Numbered from the stretch's first letter, positions 9,935-19,330 are shown. The stretch: 64,000 nt of DNA from Flavobacteriaceae bacterium EG-1 (GCF_009649685.1 NZ_WJPK01000001.1:1802760-1866759), one strand, 5' to 3'. The notes: generated by a model not told the origin, from the letters alone. Program-made: numbers and translations.

Positions 9935-10552
9935 AATTAAAAACAGATTAAAATTGAAATAAATTATTTTATGTTAATAGCATCTTTATACATTAAACTC
10001 AGGAACCATATTTCCCCAACCTATTAAAGATCAATAAACAACTGCGATCACTTAAAGATCAACATAAACTATTACAAATTTATTTTTATGATTTTATAGA
10101 AAAATATCACTTATTTAAAGAATTATACCTCTAAATTTATCAGAATATGGATAAAAACTTTAAAATCAAATAAACATTTGACACTTAACAATTTATAAAA
10201 AACACTTAAAGATCAACATATACCACATGTGAGAATTAACCTTCAATTATAACAGCTGAATTGTTAAATTTTAAAATAGAATATTCGACAAACCAATAAC
10301 AATTTAAAAATCAACGATTTACGAAAAACATTTAAAGATCAACATAAACCATAAACCACAAAAACGAGGGGAATAATTTCCAAATATTGTTAAAAATTAA
10401 ACAATTACAACATGTTGATTGTAGACATCTATAAATCAGATCAATAAAGAGCACACTTAAAGATCAACATAAACTGCTTAAAAACGCTATAATTCTATTA
10501 TTTTAAAAAAAATAAAGGACATTTAATTTTACGAATAAGAGAAGAGGCCCTA
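9935..10552. other. Long non-coding stretch with a spaced repeat array
   Basis: These 618 bp hold no convincing ORF and are extremely AT-rich. They contain the direct-repeat array described separately at 10024-10475. No tRNA, known riboswitch or transposase remnant is recognisable. The stretch lies downstream of the minus-strand lipoprotein gene and upstream of the glycosylase gene. Confidence 0.8.
10024..10475. repeat. Array of spaced ~20-bp direct repeats
   Basis: Four strong copies share the consensus YTTAAAGATCAACATAAACY: 10051-10070, 10205-10224, 10331-10350 and 10456-10475, giving steps of 154, 126 and 125 bp. Weaker half-copies precede three of them by about 20-28 bp: TTAAAGATCAATAAAC near 10024, TTTAAAAATCAAC near 10303 and AGATCAATAAA near 10438. 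The spacers are not alike and are too long and AT-rich for a CRISPR array. The function is unknown. Confidence 0.85.
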
Positions 10553-10918
10553 TTAATCTATTTTAAAAACCAGGCTAACTTCACCTTCTTCATTTACATT
10601 TAATTCATAGGTATAAAAGCCAAAGCTTAAGCTATCTTCTCCAACAAAGTCAATTGGAGAATAATTATAACTGGTACTATCTGCTTCTATAAAAACAGAA
10701 TTATAACGATAAGCTGTTTCATATTCTAAATATTTTGAATAATCTCCAGGTGATATATTTTCATAAACCTCTTCACTGCCACCTACGGTAACACTATTAA
10801 AATTGATATTAGAATCATTTTTTACTCGAATATTAACTCCACTTAATTCATCATCGCGATCTGTACAAGACCCAACAACCAAAACAATAGTAATCAGAAG
10901 TAGTGCAAACTTTTTCAT
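10553..10918 (-). CDS. Small lipoprotein of unknown function
   Basis: This protein of about 121 residues has a lipoprotein signal: MKKFALLLITIVLVVGSC, with the lipobox VGSC placing the lipidated Cys at about residue 18, then acidic TDRDDEL. Acidic residues right after the Cys fit the Bacteroidota lipoprotein surface-export signal, though that is inference. The rest (IRVKNDSNINFNSVTVGG onward) looks like a single beta-sandwich. An ATG at 10924 would add two residues. The family is not recognised. It lies 57 bp downstream of yaaA on the same strand. Confidence 0.65.
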   Translation of the reverse strand: MKKFALLLITIVLVVGSCTDRDDELSGVNIRVKNDSNINFNSVTVGGSEEVYENISPGDYSKYLEYETAYRYNSVFIEADSTSYNYSPIDFVGEDSLSFGFYTYELNVNEEGEVSLVFKID

Positions 10919-10975
10919 AAGCATCTAATTTTATATATGATATATTTAAATAAACGTTTTGGTGTAAAAAATATT

Positions 10976-11737
10976 CTATCGCACAAAAACCAACTCGTTT
11001 TCTTTACTTGATAAAGCCTCACTAAACCCATAGCCCTGATAATCAAATCCCTTTAAATCGTCTATGGTTTTTGCATTAGTATCTACAATATAGCGCGACA
11101 TATATCCACGTGCTAATTTCACAAAAGTCATTATAGTTTTATACTCACCATTTTTCAAATCTTTAAAAATAATGTCAACCACAGGTACTTTCAACGACTT
11201 TTTATCAATTGCCTTAAAATATTCATTGCTTGCAAGATTTACGAAAAGTTCTTCATCGGCTAACTCTTCATTTAAAATCTTTACAATTTTCGGTCTCCAA
11301 AATTCATATAAATTTTTATTCTTCCCAACAGCAAATTTAGTGCCCATTTCTAAACGATAAGGCTGTATTAAATCTAGCGGCTTAAGAACACCATATAAAC
11401 CAGAAATTATACGAATTGTATTCTGTAGTAATTCAATTTTTGATTCTGGCAAAGTATACACATCCATACCTCTATAAACATCACCACTAAATGCATATGC
11501 AGCAGGTCTTGCATCTTTTGGGGTAAATGGTAAACTCCATTCCTGATTTCGTTCATAATTTAATTGACCTAAATTATCAGAAATATGCATTAATTTAGAG
11601 AGGCTCTTTGCCGATTTCTTTTTTAATAATTTATTCAATCGTTCTGCTTCCGTAAGAAAAGATGCTTCCGTATAAAATTCTGTGGGTAATTTGCGTTCAA
11701 AATCTAGTGATTTTGCAGGAGATAATACTACTTTCAT
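10976..11737 (-). CDS. yaaA: Peroxide stress protein YaaA (DUF328/UPF0246)
   Basis: The start MKVVLSPAKSLDF is the family signature, and the central YRGMDV and SGLYGVLKPLDLIQPYRLEMG segments match the conserved YaaA core. In E. coli the homologue lowers intracellular unincorporated iron and limits oxidative DNA damage after hydrogen peroxide; the protein is cytoplasmic and DNA-binding in structural studies. Length (253 aa) is typical. It lies 93 bp downstream of the pseudouridine synthase gene on the same strand. Confidence 0.95.
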   Translation of the reverse strand: MKVVLSPAKSLDFERKLPTEFYTEASFLTEAERLNKLLKKKSAKSLSKLMHISDNLGQLNYERNQEWSLPFTPKDARPAAYAFSGDVYRGMDVYTLPESKIELLQNTIRIISGLYGVLKPLDLIQPYRLEMGTKFAVGKNKNLYEFWRPKIVKILNEELADEELFVNLASNEYFKAIDKKSLKVPVVDIIFKDLKNGEYKTIMTFVKLARGYMSRYIVDTNAKTIDDLKGFDYQGYGFSEALSSKENELVFVR

Positions 11738-11830
11738 TTCTTTTAATTTTGTATAAAAGTAATGAGCTTATTGCAAAATAAAATATAATTCTTAGAAGAG
11801 TTATCAATATCTGTATCGAAGTAATTTATG

Positions 11831-12856
11831 CTACTGACTGTGTTTAGAATAATGCCTCCATTTCTCAATACATTCTAACATATCTTTAGGAATTTCAGAA
11901 TCAAAACGCATTTGTTTTTTAGTCACTGGATGAATAAAACCAAGCGTTTTGGCATGTAAAGCTTGTCTAGGCAAGATTTTAAAAGAATTTTCTACAAATT
12001 GTTTGTATTTAGTAAACGTAGTTCCCTTTAAGATTTTATCTCCACCATAACGCTCATCATTAAACAAAGTGTGTCCAATATGCTTCATATGAACTCGTAT
12101 TTGATGAGTTCTCCCGGTTTCTAACTTACACGATACTAATGTTAAATAACCAAGACGCTCTAAGACCTTATAATGAGTAACAGCTTCTTTACCATGATCA
12201 CCTTCTGGAAAAACCTGCATCTGTAATCTATTCTTTGGATGCCTAGCAATATGACCTTCAACGGTACCTTCATCTTCTTCCATATTACCCCAAACAATAG
12301 CAATATATTCGCGTTCCGATGTTTTATCAAAAAATTGTTTAGACAAATGTGTCATAGCTACTTCTGTCTTAGCCACTACTAACAAACCAGAAGTATCTTT
12401 ATCAATTCGGTGCACCAACCCTGGTCGTTCACTACTATTTACTGGTAAATTTTCAATGTGATATAATAACCCATTAATTAGTGTACCAGTATAATTTCCA
12501 TGTCCAGGATGTACAACCATACCTGCTGGCTTATTTACCACCAGTAGTGCATCATCTTCATAAATTATATTTAAAGGAATATCCTCCGGAACCAATAAAT
12601 TCTCATGCGGGGGATGCTCAAAAAGAACTCTTACCTCATCACCAGCCTTTACTTTATAATTTTGTTTAACTACTGCGTCATTAACTCTAATGTTACCAGA
12701 TTTAGCTGCTTGTTGAATTTTATTTCGTGTAGCATTCTCAATAAAATTCATTAAAAACTTATCTACCCTAAGTGCCTCTTGACCATTAGAGGCGGTAATA
12801 TTAAAATGCTCATAGAGTTCATTTTCCTGTAAGTCAGGATCATTTTGGGTCTCCAT
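11831..12856 (-). CDS. RluA/RluD-family 23S rRNA pseudouridine synthase
   Basis: Converts specific uridines to pseudouridine in RNA, most likely 23S rRNA. An S4 RNA-binding domain occupies about residues 25-85 (LRVDKFLMNFIENATRNKIQ). The catalytic domain follows with VNKPAGMVVHPG and the catalytic Asp in HRIDKDTSGLLVVAKT. The C-terminal part has the RTHQIRVH motif. Length 341 aa fits RluD-like enzymes. It begins 2 bp after the PASTA gene, so the two are almost certainly co-transcribed. The exact target uridine is not readable from sequence. Confidence 0.94.
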   Translation of the reverse strand: METQNDPDLQENELYEHFNITASNGQEALRVDKFLMNFIENATRNKIQQAAKSGNIRVNDAVVKQNYKVKAGDEVRVLFEHPPHENLLVPEDIPLNIIYEDDALLVVNKPAGMVVHPGHGNYTGTLINGLLYHIENLPVNSSERPGLVHRIDKDTSGLLVVAKTEVAMTHLSKQFFDKTSEREYIAIVWGNMEEDEGTVEGHIARHPKNRLQMQVFPEGDHGKEAVTHYKVLERLGYLTLVSCKLETGRTHQIRVHMKHIGHTLFNDERYGGDKILKGTTFTKYKQFVENSFKILPRQALHAKTLGFIHPVTKKQMRFDSEIPKDMLECIEKWRHYSKHSQ

Positions 12857-12858
12857 AA

Positions 12859-13446
12859 TTATTCAGAATCTGCCTTAATGCGTGCCTGGTCTGGTATTCT
12901 ACCATTACCACAAACCAGTTCTATCTTAGAAGTTTTTGGCAGCTTATCTCCTGGTTTTATATATTTACTTTTATATTTTATTTGATAAACCATGTCTTCA
13001 CCCAACTCATCAATATATGTTACGCGTTGCACATCTAACCCTACAGCCTTTAACATAGATGCTGCGTTCCGCTGAGTAACTTGAATAATATTAGGCACGG
13101 TAACTTTCTTATAACCTGATGGATTTACAGTAAAATAAATTTTTCTATTTTCCTTAACATGACTGCCAGCCTTGGGGTCTTGATCTATAATAGAAAATCT
13201 TGGGTAATCAGGGTTATAATTGGCAGAATCTAATACTTCGTATCGAAGACCAGCGTCCTCAACAGCTATTCGCATATCCATTACAGACATTTTTGCAAAA
13301 TCTGGCACTTCAACAAATTCACCATGATTTGTAGTACTGTTTAACCATCTTAACACCAAAAACACCAATAAAACAGTTGCTATTATTGCAAGCACTATCT
13401 GTATTAAGAAAGTCTTACTAATTAAAAAGTTGAAAAAGTTTTTCAT
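12859..13446 (-). CDS. PASTA domain membrane protein
   Basis: A short cytoplasmic start and one N-terminal membrane segment (about residues 13-35, QIVLAIIATVLLVFLVL) are followed by PASTA-type repeats, recognisable by VEVPDFAKMSVMDM and VTVPNIIQVTQRNA. PASTA domains bind muropeptide or beta-lactam-like ligands in kinases and PBPs; here no kinase or transpeptidase is attached, so the role is only inferred to be cell-wall sensing. The ATG at 13446 is used because the longer frame starts with TTG at 13467, inside a -7 box at 13465-13472. It is divergent from ddl and 2 bp before the pseudouridine synthase. Confidence 0.85.
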   Translation of the reverse strand: MKNFFNFLISKTFLIQIVLAIIATVLLVFLVLRWLNSTTNHGEFVEVPDFAKMSVMDMRIAVEDAGLRYEVLDSANYNPDYPRFSIIDQDPKAGSHVKENRKIYFTVNPSGYKKVTVPNIIQVTQRNAASMLKAVGLDVQRVTYIDELGEDMVYQIKYKSKYIKPGDKLPKTSKIELVCGNGRIPDQARIKADSE

Positions 13447-13464
13447 TGAAAAGAATTGACCTGA

Positions 13465-13472
13465 CAAATATA
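13465..13472 (-). promoter_or_regulatory. Putative -7 box for PASTA/pseudouridine synthase operon
   Basis: On the minus strand this reads TATATTTG, matching the Bacteroidota -7 consensus TAnnTTTG. Predicted transcription start is about 13459, giving a leader of about 13 nt before the ATG at 13446. No clear -33 TTTG was seen. Confidence 0.5.
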
Positions 13473-13617
13473 GGAAACCGATTGCTTTTTTCTTTACTTT
13501 GAATTACTCAATATATTTAAGTACTGTTTTTTCCTTTAAACTAAACTTGATTCAAATATTACTTAGAAATTATTTGAGGCATTAAAAGAGCACAAAAATT
13601 TACAATTTGACCAGCAC

Positions 13618-14601
13618 ATGAAAAAAAATATTGCCATTATTATGGGTGGATATTCTAATGAATGGGAAATTTCTTTAAAAGGAGGTAATGTCGTTCATGA
13701 CAATCTTAATAAAGAAAAATTCAATAGTTATCGCATACATATTTTACGTGATAAATGGGTATACATTGATGATTCCAACATAGAGTATACTATTAACAAA
13801 CATGATTTTAGTGTTGATTATAAGGGTGATAAGATAATTTTTGATTGCGTTTTTAATGCCATACATGGTTCTCCCGGTGAAGATGGGCTTATGCCTGCGT
13901 ATTTTGAATTGCTAGGTATTCCCCAAACCTCTTGCGATTATTACCAATCTGCTTTAACATATAACAAACGTGATTTACTAAGTGTATTAACTCCTTATGG
14001 TATAAAATCTGCCGCCTCTTATTATTTAAATTTTGGAGATGAAATTAATGAAGAAGCTATTATTGAAACAGTTGGCCTTCCTTGTTTCGTTAAAGCAAAT
14101 AAAGCTGGTAGTAGTTTTGGTATTTCTAAAGTCTATGAAAAATCTTTATTAAAAAAAGCAATTACAGAAGCATATGAACATGATGATGAAATAATAATTG
14201 AATCTTTTTTAGATGGTATAGAAGTTTCTGTTGGTGTTATAACTTATAAAGGTGAAATAACTGTTTTACCAATTACTGAAATAGTAAGTGACAATGATTT
14301 CTTTGATTATAAGGCAAAATATGAAAATCAGTCAACAGAAATAACCCCAGCTCGTATATCTGAAATTAAAGTAAAAAAGGTTGAGGCTGCTGCAAAATTA
14401 GCATATAAAGTTCTAAAAATGCGTGGATTTTCTCGTAGTGAATTTATTTTTATTGATGATGAACCTTTTATGCTAGAAATGAATACAACCCCTGGTCTAA
14501 CAACAGAAAGTCTATTACCGCAACAAGCAAAAAAAGCTGGAATATCTCTTGAGGAACTCTTTGAAAGTGTTATTCTTGAAGCATTGTTGATAAAAAGCTA
14601 A
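13618..14601 (+). CDS. ddl: D-alanine--D-alanine ligase
   Basis: Makes the D-Ala-D-Ala dipeptide of peptidoglycan from two D-Ala and ATP, in the cytoplasm. The ATP-grasp fold is visible: N-terminal IIMGGYSNEWEISLKGG, substrate region NAIHGSPGEDG, ATP-binding CFVKANKAGSSFGISKV, IIESFLDGIEVSVGV, and the metal/phosphate site FIFIDDEPFMLEMNTTPGLT. Length 327 aa is normal. It is followed 24 bp later by coaD in the same direction and is divergent from the PASTA gene. Confidence 0.97.
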   Translation: MKKNIAIIMGGYSNEWEISLKGGNVVHDNLNKEKFNSYRIHILRDKWVYIDDSNIEYTINKHDFSVDYKGDKIIFDCVFNAIHGSPGEDGLMPAYFELLGIPQTSCDYYQSALTYNKRDLLSVLTPYGIKSAASYYLNFGDEINEEAIIETVGLPCFVKANKAGSSFGISKVYEKSLLKKAITEAYEHDDEIIIESFLDGIEVSVGVITYKGEITVLPITEIVSDNDFFDYKAKYENQSTEITPARISEIKVKKVEAAAKLAYKVLKMRGFSRSEFIFIDDEPFMLEMNTTPGLTTESLLPQQAKKAGISLEELFESVILEALLIKS

Positions 14602-14625
14602 CTTTAAGTAATTAAAATAAACATT

Positions 14626-15081
14626 ATGAGGCGCGCTATCTTCCCCGGTTCTTTTGACCCCTTAACACTAGGGCATACTGATATTATTAATCGTGGAGTT
14701 ACCTTATTTGATGAGCTTATCATAGCAATAGGAATAAATTCTGAAAAGAATTATATGTTTTCACTTGAAAAAAGGAAACACTTTATAGAAGAAACCTTTA
14801 AAGATGAGCCTAAAATAAAAGTTATGACCTATGAAGGACTAACTGTTAACTTTAGTAAAGAAGTTAAAGCAGACTTTATTCTAAGAGGTCTAAGAAACCC
14901 GGCTGACTTTGAATTTGAAAAGGCTATTGCGCATACCAATAGAAAATTAGCTAAAATTGAAACTGTATTTCTATTAACGGCTGCGCGCACATCATATATT
15001 AGTTCGTCCATAGTGCGCGATGTTATAAAAAACGGTGGTGATTTCTCAGTTTTAGTGCCAAACTCAGTAAAGGTTGAATAA
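14626..15081 (+). CDS. coaD: Pantetheine-phosphate adenylyltransferase
   Basis: Transfers AMP from ATP to 4'-phosphopantetheine, the penultimate step of coenzyme A synthesis. The nucleotidyltransferase start AIFPGSFDPLTLGHTDII contains the TxGH ATP-binding motif; FILRGLRNPADFEFE and the TSYISSSIVR segment near the C-terminus complete the signature. Length 151 aa is typical. It follows ddl by 24 bp, probably in one transcript. Confidence 0.97.
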   Translation: MRRAIFPGSFDPLTLGHTDIINRGVTLFDELIIAIGINSEKNYMFSLEKRKHFIEETFKDEPKIKVMTYEGLTVNFSKEVKADFILRGLRNPADFEFEKAIAHTNRKLAKIETVFLLTAARTSYISSSIVRDVIKNGGDFSVLVPNSVKVE

Positions 15082-15214
15082 ATTGATTTTTTGTAAGAAT
15101 TATGGGTGGTATATCTATTTCTAATAGCATCTAAAAAAATAATATTTGTAGGAAATATCTTATTTTTATTAAATATGTATTATCACTCCCCTACTATATA
15201 CGCAATCACACAAC

Positions 15215-15222
15215 TAATTTTG
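15215..15222 (+). promoter_or_regulatory. Putative -7 box upstream of the PAS histidine kinase
   Basis: TAATTTTG matches TAnnTTTG. The start of transcription would be near 15227, leaving a leader of about 60 nt that contains the palindrome at 15270-15290. No -33 element is clear. Confidence 0.35.
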
Positions 15223-15269
15223 ACCTATTCACAACAATAAATAATCAAAATCAAAAAATCACCATAGTT

Positions 15270-15290
15270 TAGTAGGAAATTTCCTTACTA
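15270..15290. promoter_or_regulatory. Imperfect palindrome abutting the histidine kinase start codon
   Basis: The site reads TAGTAGG - AAATTT - CCTTACTA; its last base is the A of the kinase ATG at 15290. The arms TAGTA/TACTA and GGAAA/TTTCC pair, with one extra T in the right arm. An AGGAAA sequence that could act as a ribosome-binding site lies inside it. A partial copy (GTAGGAAATATCTTA) is at 15148-15162. A closely similar 21-bp site lies at 37984-38004. Confidence 0.7.
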
Positions 15291-17131
15291 TGCTCAATAG
15301 TACCAAATCTTATGTAAGGGACTATCTAGTAAAGCAGTTACCAAGTGCAACCGCTTTTATAAATACAAATTTTGAAGTAATTCAAGCTTCAGACAAATGG
15401 ATAGATTCCTTCGACTTTTCAGCCCCCGATGTTTTCGGGGCAACGCTATTTGAGCTTTTTGGAGGCGTATCTAAAAAATGGCTTACCGAGCTTTCTAATT
15501 GTTTTGAAGGTAAACCTGGTGGGTTATATATTCATACTTCTACCAATAGTATGGGCGCTGAAACTCATATTCAGTGGAAAAATTTGCCTTGGTATGATGA
15601 AAATGAGAACATTATAGGTGCCATTTTACATACCGAAGATGTTACACAATCGGTCGTAAATGAAGAAAAATTAGAAAAATTAGATGCCTTTCTTCAAGAA
15701 AAATCAGAAAAAGCTAAAATAGGTAGTTGGGAATCTCCAATTAATGGTGAAATATGGTGGGATGAAATGACACGCAAGATACATGGTGCATCTGCCGACT
15801 ATATACCAACTATAGATACTATATTTTCTTTTTACAAAGAAGGCAAAAGCAAACAAAAAATATTGAACGCTGTTAAAATGGCTCATGAAAATGGCCAGGC
15901 ATGGAGTGAAAGACTGCAAATAACTACGCCTAATGGCAAAGAAAAATGGGTTATAAGCGCTGGTAAACCACTATATAAGAATAACAAAATTATAGGGTTA
16001 ATAGGCACGTTTCAAGACGTAACCAAAAGGGTATTGTTAGATGCTAAAACCAAGGCAAGCGAAAAATTACTAAAAACACTAATAAATCATTTACCAATTA
16101 ATGTTTACCTAAAAGATATAAACTCAAAAAAGATATTGGTTAATAAAAATGAAGTTGAATTTTGCGGTTTTAAAAACGAAAAAGAGGTTATTGGAAAAGA
16201 TGATTATCATTTTTTAGACAAAGTATCTGCAGAAATTTGTATCGAGGAAGACCAATATGTAATAAAAAATGCAAAACCAATACTAGGTAAAGAGAATATT
16301 ATAGTTGATAGGTCAGGCAAAGCAACAACCTTTTTAACATCTAAAATTCCGATGTTAGATGATCACGGAAATGTAGATGGTTTGGTTGGTTTTAGTTTAG
16401 ATATTTCAGATCTAAAGGCCAAAGAAGAAGAGCTTAGAACACTTATTAACATTACAGCATTACAAAATAAAAAACTAGTTGATTTTGCACATATAATTTC
16501 ACATAATCTGCGCTCACATGCGGCAAACTTTTCAATGTTACTTGAATTTTTAATTACCGAAAAGAGCGATTCTGAGAAAAAGAAAATCACGGAAATGCTT
16601 GTTAGCGCATCGGATGGATTATTAGAAACCCTTAACAATCTTAACGAAGTGGTAGCTATAAGTACAAATATTAAAACAGAAAAAACACCAGTTCACCTTA
16701 AAAAGGTGGTAAATAAGATATGTGGCAGTCTAAAATATTTAATACAAGAAAATAATGCTACAATTATAAATGAGATAAATGAAAATCTTAAGGTAAACGT
16801 TATACCAGAATATTTAGATAATATTATAGCCAATTTTATTACGAACGGAGTTAAATATAAATCACCGTTTAGAGATCCTATTATCAAACTAAGCACATCC
16901 AAGGAAAAGCAGTCAATCGTTCTAACCATTGAAGATAACGGAATAGGCATAGACTTAAAAAAACATGGTGACAAGCTTTTTGGCATGTATAAAACTTTTC
17001 ATAATAACGAAGATGCAAAGGGTATAGGATTATTTTTTACAAAAAAACAAATAGAGGCCATGAATGGCAAAGTAACCGTTAACAGTAAAGTAGCAATTGG
17101 CACTACTTTCAAGATATATTTTAATGAATAA
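15290..17131 (+). CDS. PAS-domain sensor histidine kinase, cytoplasmic
   Basis: Three PAS-like sensory regions are visible at about residues 15-115, 135-250 and 260-375, each ending in a DVT/DIS-type strand followed by a helical linker. The dimerisation/phospho-acceptor segment is FAHIISHNLRSHAANF (about 397-412), with the phosphorylated His in ISHNLRSH. The HATPase domain (about 500-613) has an N box with NFITNGVKYKS, a G1 box DNGIGIDL and a G2 box KGIGLFF. No membrane segment is seen, so the signal is probably intracellular. Its stop overlaps the start of the response regulator gene by 8 bp, so they are translationally linked partners. A strong palindrome lies exactly at the start codon. 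Confidence 0.92.
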   Translation: MLNSTKSYVRDYLVKQLPSATAFINTNFEVIQASDKWIDSFDFSAPDVFGATLFELFGGVSKKWLTELSNCFEGKPGGLYIHTSTNSMGAETHIQWKNLPWYDENENIIGAILHTEDVTQSVVNEEKLEKLDAFLQEKSEKAKIGSWESPINGEIWWDEMTRKIHGASADYIPTIDTIFSFYKEGKSKQKILNAVKMAHENGQAWSERLQITTPNGKEKWVISAGKPLYKNNKIIGLIGTFQDVTKRVLLDAKTKASEKLLKTLINHLPINVYLKDINSKKILVNKNEVEFCGFKNEKEVIGKDDYHFLDKVSAEICIEEDQYVIKNAKPILGKENIIVDRSGKATTFLTSKIPMLDDHGNVDGLVGFSLDISDLKAKEEELRTLINITALQNKKLVDFAHIISHNLRSHAANFSMLLEFLITEKSDSEKKKITEMLVSASDGLLETLNNLNEVVAISTNIKTEKTPVHLKKVVNKICGSLKYLIQENNATIINEINENLKVNVIPEYLDNIIANFITNGVKYKSPFRDPIIKLSTSKEKQSIVLTIEDNGIGIDLKKHGDKLFGMYKTFHNNEDAKGIGLFFTKKQIEAMNGKVTVNSKVAIGTTFKIYFNE

Positions 17132-17528
17132 AATTAATTCAATTTACATAGTTGATGATGACCCAATAACAGTATTTGGTATTCGTAAAATTCTAAATAG
17201 TATTGTAGAATGTGCTAGTATAGAGACTTTTAAAAACGGAAAATTAGCTATAGAAGCTATTAAAACTGTTGTAGAAAATTCAAGTGAAATACCTGATATT
17301 ATTTTCTTAGACATTAACATGCCTATTATGGATGGATGGCAGTTTATGGCTGAGTTTATTAAGTTGCCCATTGTAAAAAAGATAAGAATTAATATAATTA
17401 CCTCTTCAATTGACGCTACAGATTATGAAAACTGGGAAATTTTCAGAAATAAAACCCATCACGTTGTAGATTATATTCATAAACCAGCTAAGCGTTCCGA
17501 AATCGAAAAAAGCACTATACCGGCATAG
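17124..17528 (+). CDS. Single-domain response regulator
   Basis: A stand-alone receiver domain of 134 residues with no output domain. Visible residues: the acidic pair in YIVDDDP, the phospho-acceptor Asp in IIFLDINMPIMDGW, the switch Thr/Ser in IITSS, and the conserved Lys in IHKPAKRSE. The ATG at 17124 overlaps the end of the histidine kinase gene by 8 bp. A TTG further upstream (17097) would extend into the kinase and adds no domain. It probably passes phosphate or signal by protein contact rather than DNA binding. Confidence 0.92.
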   Translation: MNKINSIYIVDDDPITVFGIRKILNSIVECASIETFKNGKLAIEAIKTVVENSSEIPDIIFLDINMPIMDGWQFMAEFIKLPIVKKIRINIITSSIDATDYENWEIFRNKTHHVVDYIHKPAKRSEIEKSTIPA

Positions 17529-17577
17529 AAACATCCGATTAAGATTTTGTTTATTTTAGATGTCCTAAACTAATCCG

Positions 17578-19326
17578 ATGTTAAAATATACGTTTCTCAT
17601 AGCAACAGGTCTTATATTATTTTCTTGTAAGCAGAAAACAGAACAGCACGAATCTAATTTTCCGACAAAATTCGAACTATCTAAAGGAACGGAGACAGCA
17701 ACCTACCAAGAAACTATAGCATTCTATACGCATCTTGCAAAAGAATTTCCTGAAATAAACATACAAACAATTGGAGATACAGATAGTGGTAAGCCTTTAC
17801 ACATTGTCACTTTCAACGTAGACGGAGATTTTAATTATCAAAAAGTTGCAGAAGACAAGGTAGTTCTACTTATTAATAATGGAATTCACCCGGGCGAATC
17901 TGATGGTATTGATGCCACAATGTTACTATTTCGTGATTTAGCAACAAAAAAATTAGACGCACCTGCAAAAACTATAGTAGCTACAATTCCTATTTATAAT
18001 ATTGGTGGTGCACTAAATAGAAATACAAGTACAAGAGCAAATCAAAATGGACCAAAAGTCTATGGGTTTAGAGGAAATACTAAAAATTATGACCTCAATA
18101 GAGATTTTATTAAAGCTGACACGAAAAACGCACTTTCTTTTGCGAAGATTTTCCATTTAGTAAATCCAGATTTATTTATCGATAATCATGTAAGCAATGG
18201 TGCCGACTATCAATATACTTTAACTCACTTATTTACTCAACATAACAAATTAGGAGGCAACTTGGGAGGGTATTTAAATAATAAATTAATGCCAAAATTA
18301 GAAGAATTATTGGCTTCAGAAAATTGGGATATAACACCATACGTTAACGTATTTAATGCAGTACCTGAAAATGGATTTTCACAATTTATAGACCACCCAA
18401 GATATTCTACAGGGTACACTACTCTATTCAACACTTTTGGCTTAATGGTTGAAACTCACATGCTAAAACCCTATGATAAAAGGGTTGAAGGAACATATGA
18501 ATTAATGAAACAAGTTCTTCATATAGCAGAAACAGATGGTGAAAAAATAAAAGAACTACGAAAAAAAGCACTCACCAGACATACAAATTGGACATATTAC
18601 CCAACAAAATGGGAAATAGATTCAACAAAATCAACAGTTTTAAATTTCAAAGGATATAAGGCAGATACTTTACAAAGTTCGGTAACCGGATTTTCAAGAC
18701 TTAAATACAACCGAAATGAACCCTACACTAAACAAGTTAACTACCAGAATTTTTTTAAATCGATTGATTCTGTACTTATTCCTAAAGCATATATCATAAA
18801 AAAAGGATATGATAAAATTTTGTCACTTTTCAATCATAACAAAATTAAATTTGAAATTTTAAGACAAGACACATTGTTAACCGTAGAAACGTATAGCATA
18901 AAAAACTATGAAAGTCGTACAGAAGCTTATGAAGGGCATTATTTACATTACAACACCAAAGTTAATACCGCAATTAAACCAATAAATTTTACAGAGGGCG
19001 ATATTTTAGTTTACACCAATCAACCAGGCTTCAGATATATAATGGAAACCTTAGAACCAGAAGCAGTAGACTCCTTTTTTAATTGGAATTTTTTTGATCC
19101 TATTCTACAGCAAAAAGAAGGCTTCTCACCTTATGTTTTTGAAGATGAAGCAGAAACAATGCTAAAAAATGACTCATTATTACTACGGTCATTTAATACT
19201 AAAAAAGAAAATGAAATAGAATTCAGATCCAACTGGTATAACCAACTCAATTGGTTATTCAAAAAATCTGAACATTATGAGAAGGCCCATATGCACTATC
19301 CTGTTTATCGAATTTTAAAGAACTAA
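17578..19326 (+). CDS. M14-family zinc carboxypeptidase, lipoprotein
   Basis: A metallo-carboxypeptidase-like enzyme. The lipoprotein signal MLKYTFLIATGLILFSC places the lipid Cys at 17. The zinc-binding HxxE is His104/Glu107 in GIHPGESDG, and a further His ligand is likely in FIDNHVSNGADY. NYDLNRDFIK fits the conserved substrate-binding NxxRD segment of M14 enzymes. The C-terminal ~200 residues are an extra domain. It follows the response regulator by 49 bp on the same strand and meets the Nudix gene end-to-end, 4 bp apart. It probably trims peptides at the outer membrane or in the periplasm. Confidence 0.88.
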   Translation: MLKYTFLIATGLILFSCKQKTEQHESNFPTKFELSKGTETATYQETIAFYTHLAKEFPEINIQTIGDTDSGKPLHIVTFNVDGDFNYQKVAEDKVVLLINNGIHPGESDGIDATMLLFRDLATKKLDAPAKTIVATIPIYNIGGALNRNTSTRANQNGPKVYGFRGNTKNYDLNRDFIKADTKNALSFAKIFHLVNPDLFIDNHVSNGADYQYTLTHLFTQHNKLGGNLGGYLNNKLMPKLEELLASENWDITPYVNVFNAVPENGFSQFIDHPRYSTGYTTLFNTFGLMVETHMLKPYDKRVEGTYELMKQVLHIAETDGEKIKELRKKALTRHTNWTYYPTKWEIDSTKSTVLNFKGYKADTLQSSVTGFSRLKYNRNEPYTKQVNYQNFFKSIDSVLIPKAYIIKKGYDKILSLFNHNKIKFEILRQDTLLTVETYSIKNYESRTEAYEGHYLHYNTKVNTAIKPINFTEGDILVYTNQPGFRYIMETLEPEAVDSFFNWNFFDPILQQKEGFSPYVFEDEAETMLKNDSLLLRSFNTKKENEIEFRSNWYNQLNWLFKKSEHYEKAHMHYPVYRILKN

Positions 19327-19330
19327 AATT

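Noticed and set aside
10024-10475. CRISPR array
   Set aside because: Repeats are ~20 bp with spacers of 105-135 bp, the repeat is not palindromic, and no cas gene is nearby.
13580-13617. ddl promoter TTTG ... TTACAATTTG
   Set aside because: The spacing is 25 bp and the -7 box has an extra base, so the match is too weak to list.
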